From Mesorhizobium_K quangtriensis (GTDB lineage Bacteria > Pseudomonadota > Alphaproteobacteria > Rhizobiales > Rhizobiaceae): DNA of 64,000 bases. The stretch is from contig NZ_JBEBMF010000003.1 in the NCBI RefSeq assembly GCF_040081925.1, positions 496,001 through 560,000 on the forward strand, written 5' to 3'. The position numbers and the translations under genes are program-made. This document shows positions 1-15,422 of the stretch, in pieces. Position 1 is the first letter of the stretch. Every line of letters starts with the position of its first letter. The notes under the pieces were generated by a model that did no database searches, was not told the DNA's origin, and saw only the letters and a list, made by a program, of their open reading frames with translations.

Positions 1-3601
<3,601 letters not shown>

Positions 3602-3626
3602 TCGGCGACGTTCGGAGCGCATGATG

Positions 3627-3651
3627 AAAGGGGCCCTGTCGGGCCCCTTTT
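3627..3651 (+). terminator. Rho-independent terminator of rpoC
   Basis: A perfect 10-bp stem (AAAGGGGCCC pairing with GGGCCCCTTT) with the four-base loop TGTC is followed by a short T run. It lies directly after the rpoC stop and should end the rpoBC transcript. Confidence 0.9.
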
Positions 3652-3678
3652 GCTGTCTGGGGGGAGCAAGGAGGTAAG

Positions 3679-4347
3679 ATGGGAGAAACAATCTGGGAGG
3701 CCGTTGACGGCCTGATCGGCGAGAAGCTCGTATCGCCTGAGGCAGTCCTTGAAGCGGTGCTGACCGCTAACAATGATGCTGGGTTGCCGGCGATCGACGT
3801 GTCGCCCGCGCAGGGCAAGCTACTCCATTTGCTGGCGCGGATGATCGGCGCAAAGCGCGTTCTCGAGATCGGCACACTTGGCGGTTACTCCACCATCTGG
3901 CTTGCGCGCGCCCTGCCGGCCGACGGCCTTGTGGTGACGCTGGAGCTTGACCCTCGCCACGCCCAGGTAGCGCGCTCCAATTTCGAAGCCGCCGGACTTG
4001 CCGATCGCATCGAACTTCGCGAGGGGCCAGCCCTAAAGTCACTGGAAGCGCTTGGCTCGGAAGCCGCCGAACCTTTTGATCTCGTTTTCATCGACGCCGA
4101 CAAACCCAACAATCCCAACTACCTGCGCTGGGCGATGCGCCTGTCGCGACCCGGCACGGTCATCATCTGCGATAACGTCATTCGTGACGGAGCCGTGCTC
4201 GATGCCAGCGGACGCGACCCGAACGTGGAAGGGGCGAGGGCGGCGCTGTCCTTCATGGCCGACGAGTCAAGGCTAGATGCAACCGCTATCCAGACCGTAG
4301 GCGTGAAGGGCTACGACGGTTTCGCCATCGCCCTCGTCACACAATAG
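3679..4347 (+). CDS. SAM-dependent O-methyltransferase, cation-dependent family 3 type
   Basis: A 222-residue class I methyltransferase of the CCoAOMT/COMT-like family. The SAM-binding glycine motif is LEIGTLGGYSTIWLA at about residues 55-70. An acidic residue closes the second strand (TLELDP). The metal-binding segment FIDADKPNNPNYL and the later IICDNV match the Asp/Asp/Asn metal ligands of cation-dependent O-methyltransferases. A GGAGGT-like ribosome site precedes the ATG. It is a single gene, convergent with the following dehydrogenase gene, and the methyl acceptor cannot be told from sequence. Bacterial members act on catechol-like or other small hydroxylated compounds. The family is secure, the substrate unknown. 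Confidence 0.88.
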   Translation: MGETIWEAVDGLIGEKLVSPEAVLEAVLTANNDAGLPAIDVSPAQGKLLHLLARMIGAKRVLEIGTLGGYSTIWLARALPADGLVVTLELDPRHAQVARSNFEAAGLADRIELREGPALKSLEALGSEAAEPFDLVFIDADKPNNPNYLRWAMRLSRPGTVIICDNVIRDGAVLDASGRDPNVEGARAALSFMADESRLDATAIQTVGVKGYDGFAIALVTQ

Positions 4348-4374
4348 AGGCGTCCCAGGCAAGGACGCCCGATC

Positions 4375-5307
4375 TCAGTCGAAGAACGCCTCGACCACGT
4401 TGCGACGCCCCAGCATGAAGGCGTCGGCAACATGCTGCAACGGGGCGAGGTCAGCGTCGCTCTTGCCTGCCCGGACGATCTCGGCAAAGCGCCTGTAGAG
4501 CGCAGGATATTCCGTGTCCGGCGCCTCGTGGACGACCTTGCCGTCGATCGCAAGTGTCGCGCCACCGGACGACAGCAGCATCGCGCCCGCCTCGGTGTCG
4601 GCGGTGATGTTCCACGTCTGCGGGCCGGTCTGGCGCCAGTCGAACACCGCATTCACTGTTTGGCCGCTCGACGCGCGGAACGCGATCTCGGCTGCAATTG
4701 GTGCATCGCGATTCTCCGGGAAGTCCAGCCGCGCGGAGGTCACGAACATGGGCGGCAGGATGTGCGTGGCGATAGACAATGCGTTGATGCCTGGATCGAA
4801 GACGCCGAAACCGCCGGCCTGCCAGATCCAGTCCTGGTTCGGATGCCAGCGCCGGACGTCTTCCTTCCAGTCGATCGCGGCCGAGCGGATCGTCGTGCCG
4901 GCAAGAAAGCTGCGCGCAGCCTCGACCGAGGCGGCATAGCGGGAGTGCCAGCTTGCGAACAGCGACACGCCCTGCCGGGAGGCGATTACCTTCAAATCCT
5001 CGACCTCACTGACGGTTGCTCCCGGTGGCTTCTCGAGAAACACGTGCTTTCCGGCCAGCAATGCCGTACGCGCCGCCGTATGTCGGACCTGCGGTGGCTG
5101 GCACAGCGAAACCGCATCGATCTGGACGTCAGACGCGAGCATGTCCTCGATGGTTGCGAAGTTGGCGATGCCGTCGACGGTTGCATTCCTGCTTGCCGCC
5201 GCGACGAGCGTATAGTCTTGGTCCTTGGCGAGGGCAGGCAGATGCTGGTCGCGAACGATCTTGCCGACCCCCACGATGCCGAGCCGGATTGGTGCGCTGC
5301 TGGACAT
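4375..5307 (-). CDS. Gfo/Idh/MocA oxidoreductase, probable D-galactose 1-dehydrogenase
   Basis: A 310-residue NAD(P)-dependent sugar dehydrogenase. The Rossmann start LGIVGVGKIVRDQHLPAL and the EKPPG lysine motif of the Gfo/Idh/MocA family are present, followed by the C-terminal alpha/beta domain that closes over the sugar. From memory the sequence resembles galactose 1-dehydrogenases of pseudomonads and rhizobia, which oxidise D-galactose to the lactone in the De Ley-Doudoroff pathway. The same frame continues upstream for 60 codons, but that part is basic and not family-like. The chosen ATG is preceded by GGGAGCAG at a good distance. No other galactose gene is nearby. The family is certain and the substrate is moderately supported. 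Confidence 0.8.
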   Translation of the reverse strand: MSSSAPIRLGIVGVGKIVRDQHLPALAKDQDYTLVAAASRNATVDGIANFATIEDMLASDVQIDAVSLCQPPQVRHTAARTALLAGKHVFLEKPPGATVSEVEDLKVIASRQGVSLFASWHSRYAASVEAARSFLAGTTIRSAAIDWKEDVRRWHPNQDWIWQAGGFGVFDPGINALSIATHILPPMFVTSARLDFPENRDAPIAAEIAFRASSGQTVNAVFDWRQTGPQTWNITADTEAGAMLLSSGGATLAIDGKVVHEAPDTEYPALYRRFAEIVRAGKSDADLAPLQHVADAFMLGRRNVVEAFFD

Positions 5308-5468
5308 GATCTGCTCCCTGTGTCGTGTCGTGATTAGCAGAACGAAAGATGGGCGCAAGCGAAGGGATCGGCTCGCTGTTCGGAAGTTGCGCGCTGGCGG
5401 ATTGGTGCCACAGTCGGTACGGTCTGCATCGGATTGGCTCACCGCATGCCTGATGAAAATTGATCTGG

Positions 5469-6725
5469 ATGAAGATCGTGACGCCACTCATGAAATCTGA
5501 CGGTTCAGGTCAGGAAGGCGACGCCAGGCCTGGCGGGCAGGGCGCCCCACGCCGGCACGACTTGGACTGGCTGAGGATATGCGCCTTCGGCGTGTTGATC
5601 CTCTATCACATTGGCCTGTCATACGTGACCTGGGACAATGCCTACGTCAGCAGCCGTTACAGTTCCACCTTCATCGAACCGGCTATGGGACTGGTCAGTT
5701 CGCTGGCGGCCCTCTTTTTCATCTCGGGCGTGGCGGTTCGATTTGCGGTCGACAAGGTACCTTTGCGCGATTTTGTGCAGGAGCGATTCACGCGGCTCTT
5801 CGTACCTCTGGTGTTTGGAAGTTTGGTGCTCTGTGTCCCGCTGAGCTACATAACGCTACGTTTCCGAGACGAGATACCTGCCGGCTATCTCGTCTACTAT
5901 CGTGACTATCTTGGTTTCGGTCAGTATGCGTTCAGCGTGCCGGATGCGCATCACCTGTGGTACGTCGCGGCTATCCTCACCTACATGATGATCATCGCGG
6001 CCTTCCTGCCCGTCTGGAGAACTGCAACAAAGCATTTGGCCGAGCCGTTCTTTGCCTGGCTCGCCGGAGGTGGCTTCTGGCGTGTGCTGTTGGTTCCGGC
6101 TATCCCCTTCATCCTCTATGTCGCCGCACTTGATATCTACCTGTCGCAATTTGACGTAGGAAGCTGGGCGGGGCCTGCGCGCACCTTCAGCTATTTCCTG
6201 CTTGGCTTCATGGCCGCGAAGAACGAGGACTTCTGGCGCGCCATCGACAAAGCCTTTCCGGCTGCAATCGGCTTGTCGCTGTTGCTCGGTGGCTTGTTGT
6301 TGGCGGCATGGATCAACCAGTTCGAGTTGGACCGCGATGCCCGACTGCTTTATGCGGCGCTGCTCCTCAAACCTTTCTATTCGTGGTCGATTCTTGTGCT
6401 TGTCCTCGGGCTGGCTCGGCGGTTCGCCAGCCGGCGCACACGTCTGTTGGCGTACCTCACCACGGGAATATTTCCATACTACATCCTACACATGCCGATC
6501 ATCGTGATGGTCAGCTATTGGTTCACGATGCACGAAGCGCCGATGTGGGTGGAACTTGCAACGATTCTGGGCGTGACGCTGTTCGGGTGCGTGCTGGGCT
6601 ACGAGATCATCCGAAGAATCCCTGTGCTTCGACCGCTTTTCGGGCTACCCATACGCCCCGGAAAAAGCACCGCGCCGCCAAAAACCGAAAACAGGTCGCC
6701 CGCAGTTGCAGACCTGAATCGATAG
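5469..6725 (+). CDS. Acyltransferase family 3 membrane protein (OpgC/MdoC-like)
   Basis: An integral membrane protein of about 418 residues with around ten hydrophobic segments. It begins with the family pattern RHDLDWLRICAFGVLILYH, in which the histidine after the first membrane helix is the presumed catalytic residue of PF01757 acyltransferases. The overall layout resembles OpgC/MdoC, which succinylates periplasmic glucans, but the acceptor cannot be assigned. The start is uncertain: ATG codons at 5469 and 5490 and a TTG at 5460 are all possible, and none has a strong ribosome site. The gene is divergent from the dehydrogenase gene and stops 15 bases from the convergent small gene. It is probably monocistronic. 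Confidence 0.8.
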   Translation: MKIVTPLMKSDGSGQEGDARPGGQGAPRRHDLDWLRICAFGVLILYHIGLSYVTWDNAYVSSRYSSTFIEPAMGLVSSLAALFFISGVAVRFAVDKVPLRDFVQERFTRLFVPLVFGSLVLCVPLSYITLRFRDEIPAGYLVYYRDYLGFGQYAFSVPDAHHLWYVAAILTYMMIIAAFLPVWRTATKHLAEPFFAWLAGGGFWRVLLVPAIPFILYVAALDIYLSQFDVGSWAGPARTFSYFLLGFMAAKNEDFWRAIDKAFPAAIGLSLLLGGLLLAAWINQFELDRDARLLYAALLLKPFYSWSILVLVLGLARRFASRRTRLLAYLTTGIFPYYILHMPIIVMVSYWFTMHEAPMWVELATILGVTLFGCVLGYEIIRRIPVLRPLFGLPIRPGKSTAPPKTENRSPAVADLNR

Positions 6726-6740
6726 CGTATCGGGCTGGAT

Positions 6741-7022
6741 TCACCGTCCTCCTTTCACCACCACGATCGCAACCTCCCCCTCGAGTGCGCCCTGATAGGC
6801 TGAAATGTGCGGTTCCTCGTCCGGCTCGCCTTCCATGTCGCCGATCTGGTCGAGCTCGGCCTCGGCGTAGCCTTCGCGAGTCAGCGCGGTCAGCGTCATC
6901 CGCACGGCAGAATCGTCGTCTGGCGCGGTAAGCAGCACATGGACATCCTCCCACGGGCCCGTTTTGTCGCGGCGCACCCGTCCAATGATGATGGTGACGG
7001 ATCGCTCGTCGTTGTCGTTCAT
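6741..7022 (-). CDS. Conserved hypothetical small acidic protein
   Basis: A 93-residue acidic protein that I do not recognise. The N-terminus (NDERSVTIIIGRV) and C-terminus (EGEVAIVVVKGG) look like beta strands. The centre carries DDDSAVRMTLTALTREGY, a likely helix, followed by an acidic stretch DMEGEPDEEPH. There is no signal peptide or membrane segment, so it is probably cytoplasmic. GGGAATCACC precedes the ATG at an acceptable distance. It reads away from the str operon and is convergent with the acyltransferase gene. Normal codon use and a clean start-stop frame favour a real gene. No function is proposed. Confidence 0.65.
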   Translation of the reverse strand: MNDNDERSVTIIIGRVRRDKTGPWEDVHVLLTAPDDDSAVRMTLTALTREGYAEAELDQIGDMEGEPDEEPHISAYQGALEGEVAIVVVKGGR

Positions 7023-7509
7023 GGCGGTGATTCCCTTGTTTGGCGTGTCTGCCGCGCCGGAGATTCGTTTGTCGGGATATCTGTCGCACGCCGCGACCCT
7101 CGCGGACAGAAATAGCTGGTCACTTTCTGCATTCTGGCCCCGTGAACACGCAAGAAAATGTCGCGGGCTTGCGGCATGACAGGCATGCGCCTATTTGACG
7201 AGAGAAATCGTGGCTGCGGGGTTGACGCTTTCGGGTGTTGCGAGTAGAAGCCGCGCAATCTGAGCCGATGTGAGGTTTTGCTTTCCAGGGCGTCTCGCCC
7301 AGGAGTTTGCCTCAAACAGGGTTCGTCTTACGAGCGACTGAACATTTCCAGCATGCACGAAGCGGCTTCCGCTTCCTCTGCTTTTGTTCGGGCAGGACCG
7401 CTGCAAGCGGTGTTTTGCCCGAATTTGCGTATGGAAATGACAGTCCCGCTCGAAGCAGGACGGGTCCGGAACGGGCTCAAGATACGGAATTGAGAGACAA
7501 GAGGATTTA
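7023..7509. other. Divergent intergenic region upstream of rpsL
   Basis: About 490 bases without a convincing gene. It should carry the str-operon promoter and a long leader. One good promoter-like pair is annotated separately near 7222-7250. I saw no tRNA, riboswitch or terminator. Short frames here are not supported. Confidence 0.6.
7222..7250 (+). promoter_or_regulatory. Candidate sigma-70 promoter for the str operon
   Basis: TTGACG, a 17-base spacer and TAGAAG match the alphaproteobacterial housekeeping promoter pattern. Transcription would start near 7257, giving a leader of about 250 bases before rpsL. It was found by eye only, and other -35/-10 pairs in the region are weaker. Confidence 0.4.
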
Positions 7510-7881
7510 ATGCCTACCGTCAACCAGCTGATCCGCAAGCCGCGCCAGGTGCCGGCTACGCGAAACAAGGTCCCGGCGATGCAGCAGAACCCGCAGAAGC
7601 GCGGTGTCTGTACGCGCGTCTACACCACGACGCCGAAGAAGCCGAACTCCGCTCTGCGCAAGGTTGCGAAGATCCGCCTGACCAACGGCTTCGAGGTGAT
7701 CGGCTATATCCCGGGCGAGGGCCATAACCTTCAGGAGCACTCCGTGGTCATGATCCGCGGCGGTCGCGTGAAGGACCTTCCGGGTGTGCGCTACCACATC
7801 ATCCGTGGCGTGCTCGACACCCAGGGTGTGAAGAACCGCAAGCAGCGCCGCTCGAAATACGGCGCCAAGCGTCCGAAGTAA
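7510..7881 (+). CDS. rpsL: 30S ribosomal protein S12
   Basis: The 123-residue decoding-centre protein. TTPKKPNSALRK holds the two lysines (K43, K44 counting Met) and RVKDLPGVRYH holds the K88-region lysine. Changes at these sites give streptomycin resistance. All are the wild-type residues, so the ribosome is predicted to be streptomycin sensitive. AAGAGGA lies just before the ATG. It is the first gene of the str operon, with rpsG 62 bases downstream and a short GC-rich hairpin in between. Confidence 0.99.
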   Translation: MPTVNQLIRKPRQVPATRNKVPAMQQNPQKRGVCTRVYTTTPKKPNSALRKVAKIRLTNGFEVIGYIPGEGHNLQEHSVVMIRGGRVKDLPGVRYHIIRGVLDTQGVKNRKQRRSKYGAKRPK

Positions 7882-7943
7882 GGGTCCCCCGGCTTCGGCG
7901 CTTTTTGTTTGTGCGCCGGGCCTGAGACAAGAGAGACAAAAGC

Positions 7944-8414
7944 ATGTCCCGTCGCCACAGTGCAGAGAAGCGTGAGATCAACCCGGACCCGAAGTTCGGC
8001 GATCTCGTCGTCACCAAGTTCATGAACGCCGTCATGTATGACGGTAAGAAGTCAGTCGCCGAGACGATCGTCTATGGCGCGCTCGACCAGGTGCAGGCCA
8101 AGACGAAGCAGGAGCCGGTCACGGTCTTCCATCAGGCGCTCGACAATGTCGCGCCGCACGTCGAGGTCCGTTCCCGCCGCGTCGGTGGCGCGACCTATCA
8201 GGTTCCGGTCGACGTTCGCCCCGAGCGTCGCCAGGCGCTTGCAATCCGCTGGCTGATCGCCGCGGCGCGCAACCGTAACGAGACCACCATGGTCGATCGC
8301 CTCTCCGGTGAATTGATGGACGCGGCCAACAACCGCGGCACCGCCGTGAAGAAGCGTGAAGACACCCACAAGATGGCGGAAGCCAACCGCGCCTTCGCGC
8401 ACTACCGCTGGTAA
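7944..8414 (+). CDS. rpsG: 30S ribosomal protein S7
   Basis: The 156-residue primary 16S rRNA binder that starts assembly of the 30S head. The family start MSRRHSAEKREINPD, the VEVRSRRVGGATYQVPV loop and the AFAHYRW end are all present. It is full length for bacterial S7. A GAGAGACAA ribosome site precedes the ATG. It lies between rpsL and fusA as in nearly all bacteria. In E. coli S7 is the translational repressor of the str operon, but whether that holds here is not visible. Confidence 0.99.
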   Translation: MSRRHSAEKREINPDPKFGDLVVTKFMNAVMYDGKKSVAETIVYGALDQVQAKTKQEPVTVFHQALDNVAPHVEVRSRRVGGATYQVPVDVRPERRQALAIRWLIAAARNRNETTMVDRLSGELMDAANNRGTAVKKREDTHKMAEANRAFAHYRW

Positions 8415-8444
8415 GGCGCAGACGAGAGACTGAGAGGCACCATC

Positions 8445-10535
<2,091 letters not shown>

Positions 10536-10601
10536 TTCCAAAGGCTTGACGCGGTAACTTAATTTTCGCCCACAGTTGGGCAGCAGGAACGGAGACCTCA
10601 A

Positions 10602-11777
<1,176 letters not shown>

Positions 11778-11798
11778 GAACAAGAAAACCAGATCTGT

Positions 11799-11820
11799 CG
11801 CGGGCGGGGTATCGCCCGCG
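11799..11820 (+). other. Hairpin between tuf and rpsJ
   Basis: CGCGGGCG pairs perfectly with CGCCCGCG around a six-base loop (GGGTAT). No T run follows, so it is not a standard terminator. It could pause transcription, stabilise the tuf 3' end, or form part of an S10-operon leader. Confidence 0.45.
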
Positions 11821-11845
11821 CCGCGCCAGAACAAGGAACGACAAG

Positions 11846-12154
11846 ATGAACGGGCAAAATATCCGCATCCGACTTAAAGCGTTCGATCATCGCGTGCTCG
11901 ATGCATCGACGCGCGAGATCGTCTCGACGGCGAAGCGCACCGGCGCCAATGTTCGTGGCCCCATTCCGCTGCCGACCCGTATCGAGAAGTTCACGGTCAA
12001 CCGCTCGCCTCACATCGACAAGAAGAGCCGCGAACAGTTCGAGATGCGTACCCACAAGCGCCTGCTCGATATCGTCGACCCGACCCCGCAGACCGTGGAC
12101 GCGCTGATGAAGCTCGACCTCGCTGCCGGCGTGGACGTCGAGATCAAGCTCTAA
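11846..12154 (+). CDS. rpsJ: 30S ribosomal protein S10 (NusE)
   Basis: A 102-residue protein of the 30S head that also serves as NusE in antitermination. The family core IRIRLKAFDHRVLD, the GPIPLPTRIEKFTVNRSPH loop and the MRTHKRLLDI segment are present. AAGGAACGACAAG precedes the ATG. It is the first gene of the S10 operon. The 98-base gap to rplC is longer than most gaps in this cluster and carries a small GGGGC-ATA-GCCCC hairpin. Confidence 0.99.
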   Translation: MNGQNIRIRLKAFDHRVLDASTREIVSTAKRTGANVRGPIPLPTRIEKFTVNRSPHIDKKSREQFEMRTHKRLLDIVDPTPQTVDALMKLDLAAGVDVEIKL

Positions 12155-12252
12155 GGCAAAGCGGCGAGAAGGGGCATAGCCCCGACAGGGAAACCTGGAA
12201 AGGACATGAGCCCTAGGTTCGCCGAAGGCTCCTCTGAAGGAAGAACGAAAAA

Positions 12253-12966
12253 ATGCGTTCAGGTGTAATTGCACAGAAGGTCGGCATGACCCGCGTCTAC
12301 AACGACGCCGGCGAGCATGTTCCGGTCACTGTTCTCCGCGTGGAGAACCTGCAGGTCGTGGCGCAGCGCACGCAGGAGAAGAACGGCTACACGGCCGTCC
12401 AGCTCGGCGTTGGGCTCGCGAAGGTGAAGAACACGTCGAAGGCCATGCGGGGTCACTTCGCGACGGCTTCCGTCGAGCCGAAGGCCAAGCTCGCCGAGTT
12501 CCGCGTGAGCCCCGAGAACCTCATCGACGTCGGCTCCGAGATCACTGCCGAGCACTTCGTCGTCGGCCAGAAGGTCGACGTCACCGGCACCACCACCGGC
12601 AAGGGCTTCCAGGGCGTCATCAAGCGGCACCACATGGGCGGTGGCCGTGCGACCCACGGTAACTCCGTGTCGCACCGTACGCATGGTTCGACCGGCCAGC
12701 GCCAGGACCCCGGCAAGGTGTTCAAGGGCAAGAAGATGGCCGGCCACATGGGCGCGACCCGCGTGACCACGCAGAACGTAGAGGTCGTCTCGACCGACGC
12801 TGACCGCGGCCTGATCCTGATCCGTGGCGCCGTTCCCGGCACCAAGGGCGCATGGATTTTTGTGCGCGACGCGGCCAAGGCCGAACTGCCGAAGGATGCG
12901 CCGAAGCCGGCCGCGATCCGTGCCAAGGCTGACGCCAAGGCCGAAACCGTCGCCGAGGGAGCATGA
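12253..12966 (+). CDS. rplC: 50S ribosomal protein L3
   Basis: A 237-residue early 23S rRNA binder near the peptidyl-transferase centre. It starts MRSGVIAQKVGMTRVY and carries the conserved loop HGSTGQRQDPGKVFKGKKM, which in E. coli is methylated on glutamine by PrmB. The C-terminus (about 25 residues) is an Ala/Lys-rich tail common in rhizobial L3. AAGGAAGAACG precedes the ATG. Its stop overlaps the region of the rplD ribosome site, which suggests coupling. Confidence 0.99.
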   Translation: MRSGVIAQKVGMTRVYNDAGEHVPVTVLRVENLQVVAQRTQEKNGYTAVQLGVGLAKVKNTSKAMRGHFATASVEPKAKLAEFRVSPENLIDVGSEITAEHFVVGQKVDVTGTTTGKGFQGVIKRHHMGGGRATHGNSVSHRTHGSTGQRQDPGKVFKGKKMAGHMGATRVTTQNVEVVSTDADRGLILIRGAVPGTKGAWIFVRDAAKAELPKDAPKPAAIRAKADAKAETVAEGA

Positions 12967-12968
12967 CA

Positions 12969-13589
12969 ATGGATCTCAAGATCACAACCCTCGCCGGCAA
13001 AGACGCCGGTAAGCTGAAGCTGAACGAAGAGATCTTCGGTCTCGATCCGCGCGAGGACATCCTGCAGCGCGTCGTTCGCTGGCAGTTGGCCAAGAAGCAG
13101 CAGGGCACGCACAAGGCCAAGGGCCGTGCGGAAATCGCCCGCACCGGCGCCAAGATGTACAAGCAGAAGGGTACGGGCCGCGCCCGTCACCATTCGGCGC
13201 GCGCTCCGCAGTTCCGTGGCGGCGGCAAGGCTCACGGCCCGGTCGTTCGCAGCCACGAGCACGATCTTCCCAAGAAGGTCCGCGCGCTCGGCCTGAAGCA
13301 TGCGCTGTCGGCCAAGGCGAAGTCCGAGAGCATCATCATCGTTGATGATCTGGCTCTTGCCGAGGCCAAGACGAAGGCGCTGGTCGCCAGCTTCGAGAAG
13401 CTTGGTCTGTCCAACGCTCTGGTCATCGGCGGCGCCGAGCTCGACCAGAACTTCAAGCGGGCCGCGACCAACATCCCGAACATCGACGTGCTGCCGATCC
13501 AGGGCATCAACGTCTACGACATTCTGCGCCGCGGCACGCTGGTCCTTTCCAAGGCCGCCGTCGAGGCTCTCGAGGAGCGCTTTAAATGA
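12969..13589 (+). CDS. rplD: 50S ribosomal protein L4
   Basis: A 206-residue protein of the exit tunnel. The extended tunnel loop KQKGTGRARHHSARAPQFRG is present. I chose the ATG at 12969 (MDLKITTLAGK) over the ATGA overlap at 12963. The later ATG has GAGGGAG at an ideal distance and gives the usual rhizobial length. In enterobacteria L4 represses the S10 operon, but no equivalent leader was identified here. It ends with an ATGA overlap with rplW. Confidence 0.97.
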   Translation: MDLKITTLAGKDAGKLKLNEEIFGLDPREDILQRVVRWQLAKKQQGTHKAKGRAEIARTGAKMYKQKGTGRARHHSARAPQFRGGGKAHGPVVRSHEHDLPKKVRALGLKHALSAKAKSESIIIVDDLALAEAKTKALVASFEKLGLSNALVIGGAELDQNFKRAATNIPNIDVLPIQGINVYDILRRGTLVLSKAAVEALEERFK

Positions 13590-13879
13590 CTGACCTTCGC
13601 CACTACGACGTGATCGTCAGCCCGGCGATCACCGAAAAGTCGACCATGGCTTCCGAGCAGAACCAGGTCGTGTTCAACGTCGCCAAAAATGCGACCAAGC
13701 CTGAGATCAAGGCTGCAGTCGAGGCGCTGTTCAGCGTCAAGGTCACAGGCGTCAACACGCTCGTCCGCAAGGGCAAGGTGAAGCGCTTCCGCGGTACGGT
13801 TGGCCGTCAGAGCGATGTCAAGAAGGCGGTGGTCACCCTGGCCGACGGTCATTCGATCGACGTCGCCACGGGCCTCTGA
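13586..13879 (+). CDS. rplW: 50S ribosomal protein L23
   Basis: A 97-residue protein at the tunnel exit that docks trigger factor and SRP. The start HYDVIVSPAITEKSTM and the KRFRGTVGRQSDVKKAVVTL loop are typical. Its ATG overlaps the rplD stop by four bases, so translation is probably coupled. It is full length. Confidence 0.98.
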   Translation: MTDLRHYDVIVSPAITEKSTMASEQNQVVFNVAKNATKPEIKAAVEALFSVKVTGVNTLVRKGKVKRFRGTVGRQSDVKKAVVTLADGHSIDVATGL

Positions 13880-13901
13880 ATAAAGGGGCGAGGATAAGAA
13901 G

Positions 13902-14735
13902 ATGGCATTGAAAACCTACAACCCCGTAACGCCGAGCACGCGCCAGCTGGTGCTGGTCGACCGTTCGGCCCTCTACAAGGGCAAGCCGGTCAAGGGCCTG
14001 ACGGAAGGCCTGACCAAGTCGGGCGGCCGCAACAACTACGGCCGCATCACGGCTCGCTTCATTGGCGGCGGTCACAAGCGCTCGTACCGCATCATCGACT
14101 TCAAGCGTCGCAAGTTCGACGTGGCCGCGACTGTCGAGCGCATCGAGTACGACCCGAACCGCACCGCGTTCATCGCGCTGATCAAGTATGACGACGGCGA
14201 GTTGAACTACATCATCGCGCCGCAGCGTCTGGCTCCTGGCGACAAGATCATTGCCGGTGAATCGGTCGACGTGAAGCCCGGCAATGCGATGCCTCTGGCA
14301 GCGATGCCGGTCGGCACGATCATACACAATGTCGAGATGAAGCCGGGCAAGGGCGGCCAGATCGCTCGTTCGGCGGGCTCCTACGCCCAGCTGGTCGGTC
14401 GCGACCAGGGCATGGCGATCCTGCGTCTCAACTCGGGCGAGCAGCGCATCGTCTCCGGCCAGTGCATCGCCACGGTGGGTGCGGTGTCGAACCCCGACCA
14501 CGGCAACATCAATCTCGGCAAGGCCGGCCGCAAGGTTTGGATGGGCAAGCGCCCGCACAATCGCGGCGTTGTCATGAACCCGGTTGACCATCCGCACGGC
14601 GGTGGTGAAGGCCGCACCTCGGGTGGCCGTCATCCGGTTACCCCGTGGGGCAAGCCGACCAAGGGCAAGAAGACGCGTTCGAACAAGTCGACTGACAAGT
14701 TCATCATCCGCTCGCGCCATCAGCGCAAGAAGTAA
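13902..14735 (+). CDS. rplB: 50S ribosomal protein L2
   Basis: A 277-residue protein needed for subunit joining and peptidyl transfer. The highly conserved C-terminal segment MNPVDHPHGGGEGRTSGG, with the functionally critical histidine, is intact. The SH3-like RNA-binding centre and the basic tail SRHQRKK are present. GGGGCGAGGATAAGAAG precedes the ATG. It has the standard length and place between rplW and rpsS. Confidence 0.99.
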   Translation: MALKTYNPVTPSTRQLVLVDRSALYKGKPVKGLTEGLTKSGGRNNYGRITARFIGGGHKRSYRIIDFKRRKFDVAATVERIEYDPNRTAFIALIKYDDGELNYIIAPQRLAPGDKIIAGESVDVKPGNAMPLAAMPVGTIIHNVEMKPGKGGQIARSAGSYAQLVGRDQGMAILRLNSGEQRIVSGQCIATVGAVSNPDHGNINLGKAGRKVWMGKRPHNRGVVMNPVDHPHGGGEGRTSGGRHPVTPWGKPTKGKKTRSNKSTDKFIIRSRHQRKK

Positions 14736-14751
14736 GAAGAGGTAGTCAGAA

Positions 14752-15030
14752 GTGACACGTTCAGTCTGGAAAGGCCCGTTCGTCGACGGCTATCTGCTCA
14801 AGAAGGCGGATAAGGTCCGTGAGGGCGGCCGCTCGGAAGTGATCAAGATGTGGAGCCGTCGCTCCACCATCCTGCCGCAGTTCGTCGGGCTCACCTTCGG
14901 CGTTTACAACGGTCAGAAGCATGTCCCGGTCTCGGTGAACGAGGACATGGTCGGCCACAAGTTCGGTGAGTTCGCTCCGACCCGGACCTATTACGGTCAC
15001 GGCGCGGATAAGAAGGCGAAGAGGAAATAA
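14752..15030 (+). CDS. rpsS: 30S ribosomal protein S19
   Basis: A 92-residue head protein that contacts the A-site tRNA region. It begins at a GTG codon (TRSVWKGPFVDGYLLKKA), supported by AAGAGGTAG just upstream and by family length. The SRRSTILPQFVGLTFGVYNG core is intact. Two bases separate its stop from the rplV start. Confidence 0.99.
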   Translation: MTRSVWKGPFVDGYLLKKADKVREGGRSEVIKMWSRRSTILPQFVGLTFGVYNGQKHVPVSVNEDMVGHKFGEFAPTRTYYGHGADKKAKRK

Positions 15031-15032
15031 AG

Positions 15033-15422
15033 ATGGGCAAGGCCAAAGCTCCGCGCAGGCTTGCTGACAACGAGGCGCGTGCCGTTCTGCGCACGATCCG
15101 TATCAGCCCGCAGAAGCTCAACCTCGTTGCGCAGTTGATCCGCGGCAAGAAGGTCGCGGCTGCTCTCAACGATCTCGAGTTCTCGCGCAAGCGTATCTCC
15201 GGGACCGTGAAGAAGACGCTGGAATCGGCGATCGCCAACGCGGAAAACAACCACGACCTCGATGTCGATGCGCTGATCGTGGCCGAGGCCTACGTCGGCA
15301 AGTCGATCGTCATGAAGCGCTTCCACGCCCGTGGCCGTGGCCGCGCCAGCCGCATCGAGAAGCCGTTTTCGCACCTCACGATCGTCGTTCGTGAGGTCGA
15401 GGCCAAAGAGGAGGCCGCATAA
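15033..15422 (+). CDS. rplV: 50S ribosomal protein L22
   Basis: A 129-residue tunnel protein. The tunnel hairpin KRFHARGRGRASRIEKPFSHLTI is full length with no deletion of the sort that gives macrolide resistance. The stop and the rpsC start share one base (TAATG), so translation is tightly coupled. Confidence 0.99.
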   Translation: MGKAKAPRRLADNEARAVLRTIRISPQKLNLVAQLIRGKKVAAALNDLEFSRKRISGTVKKTLESAIANAENNHDLDVDALIVAEAYVGKSIVMKRFHARGRGRASRIEKPFSHLTIVVREVEAKEEAA

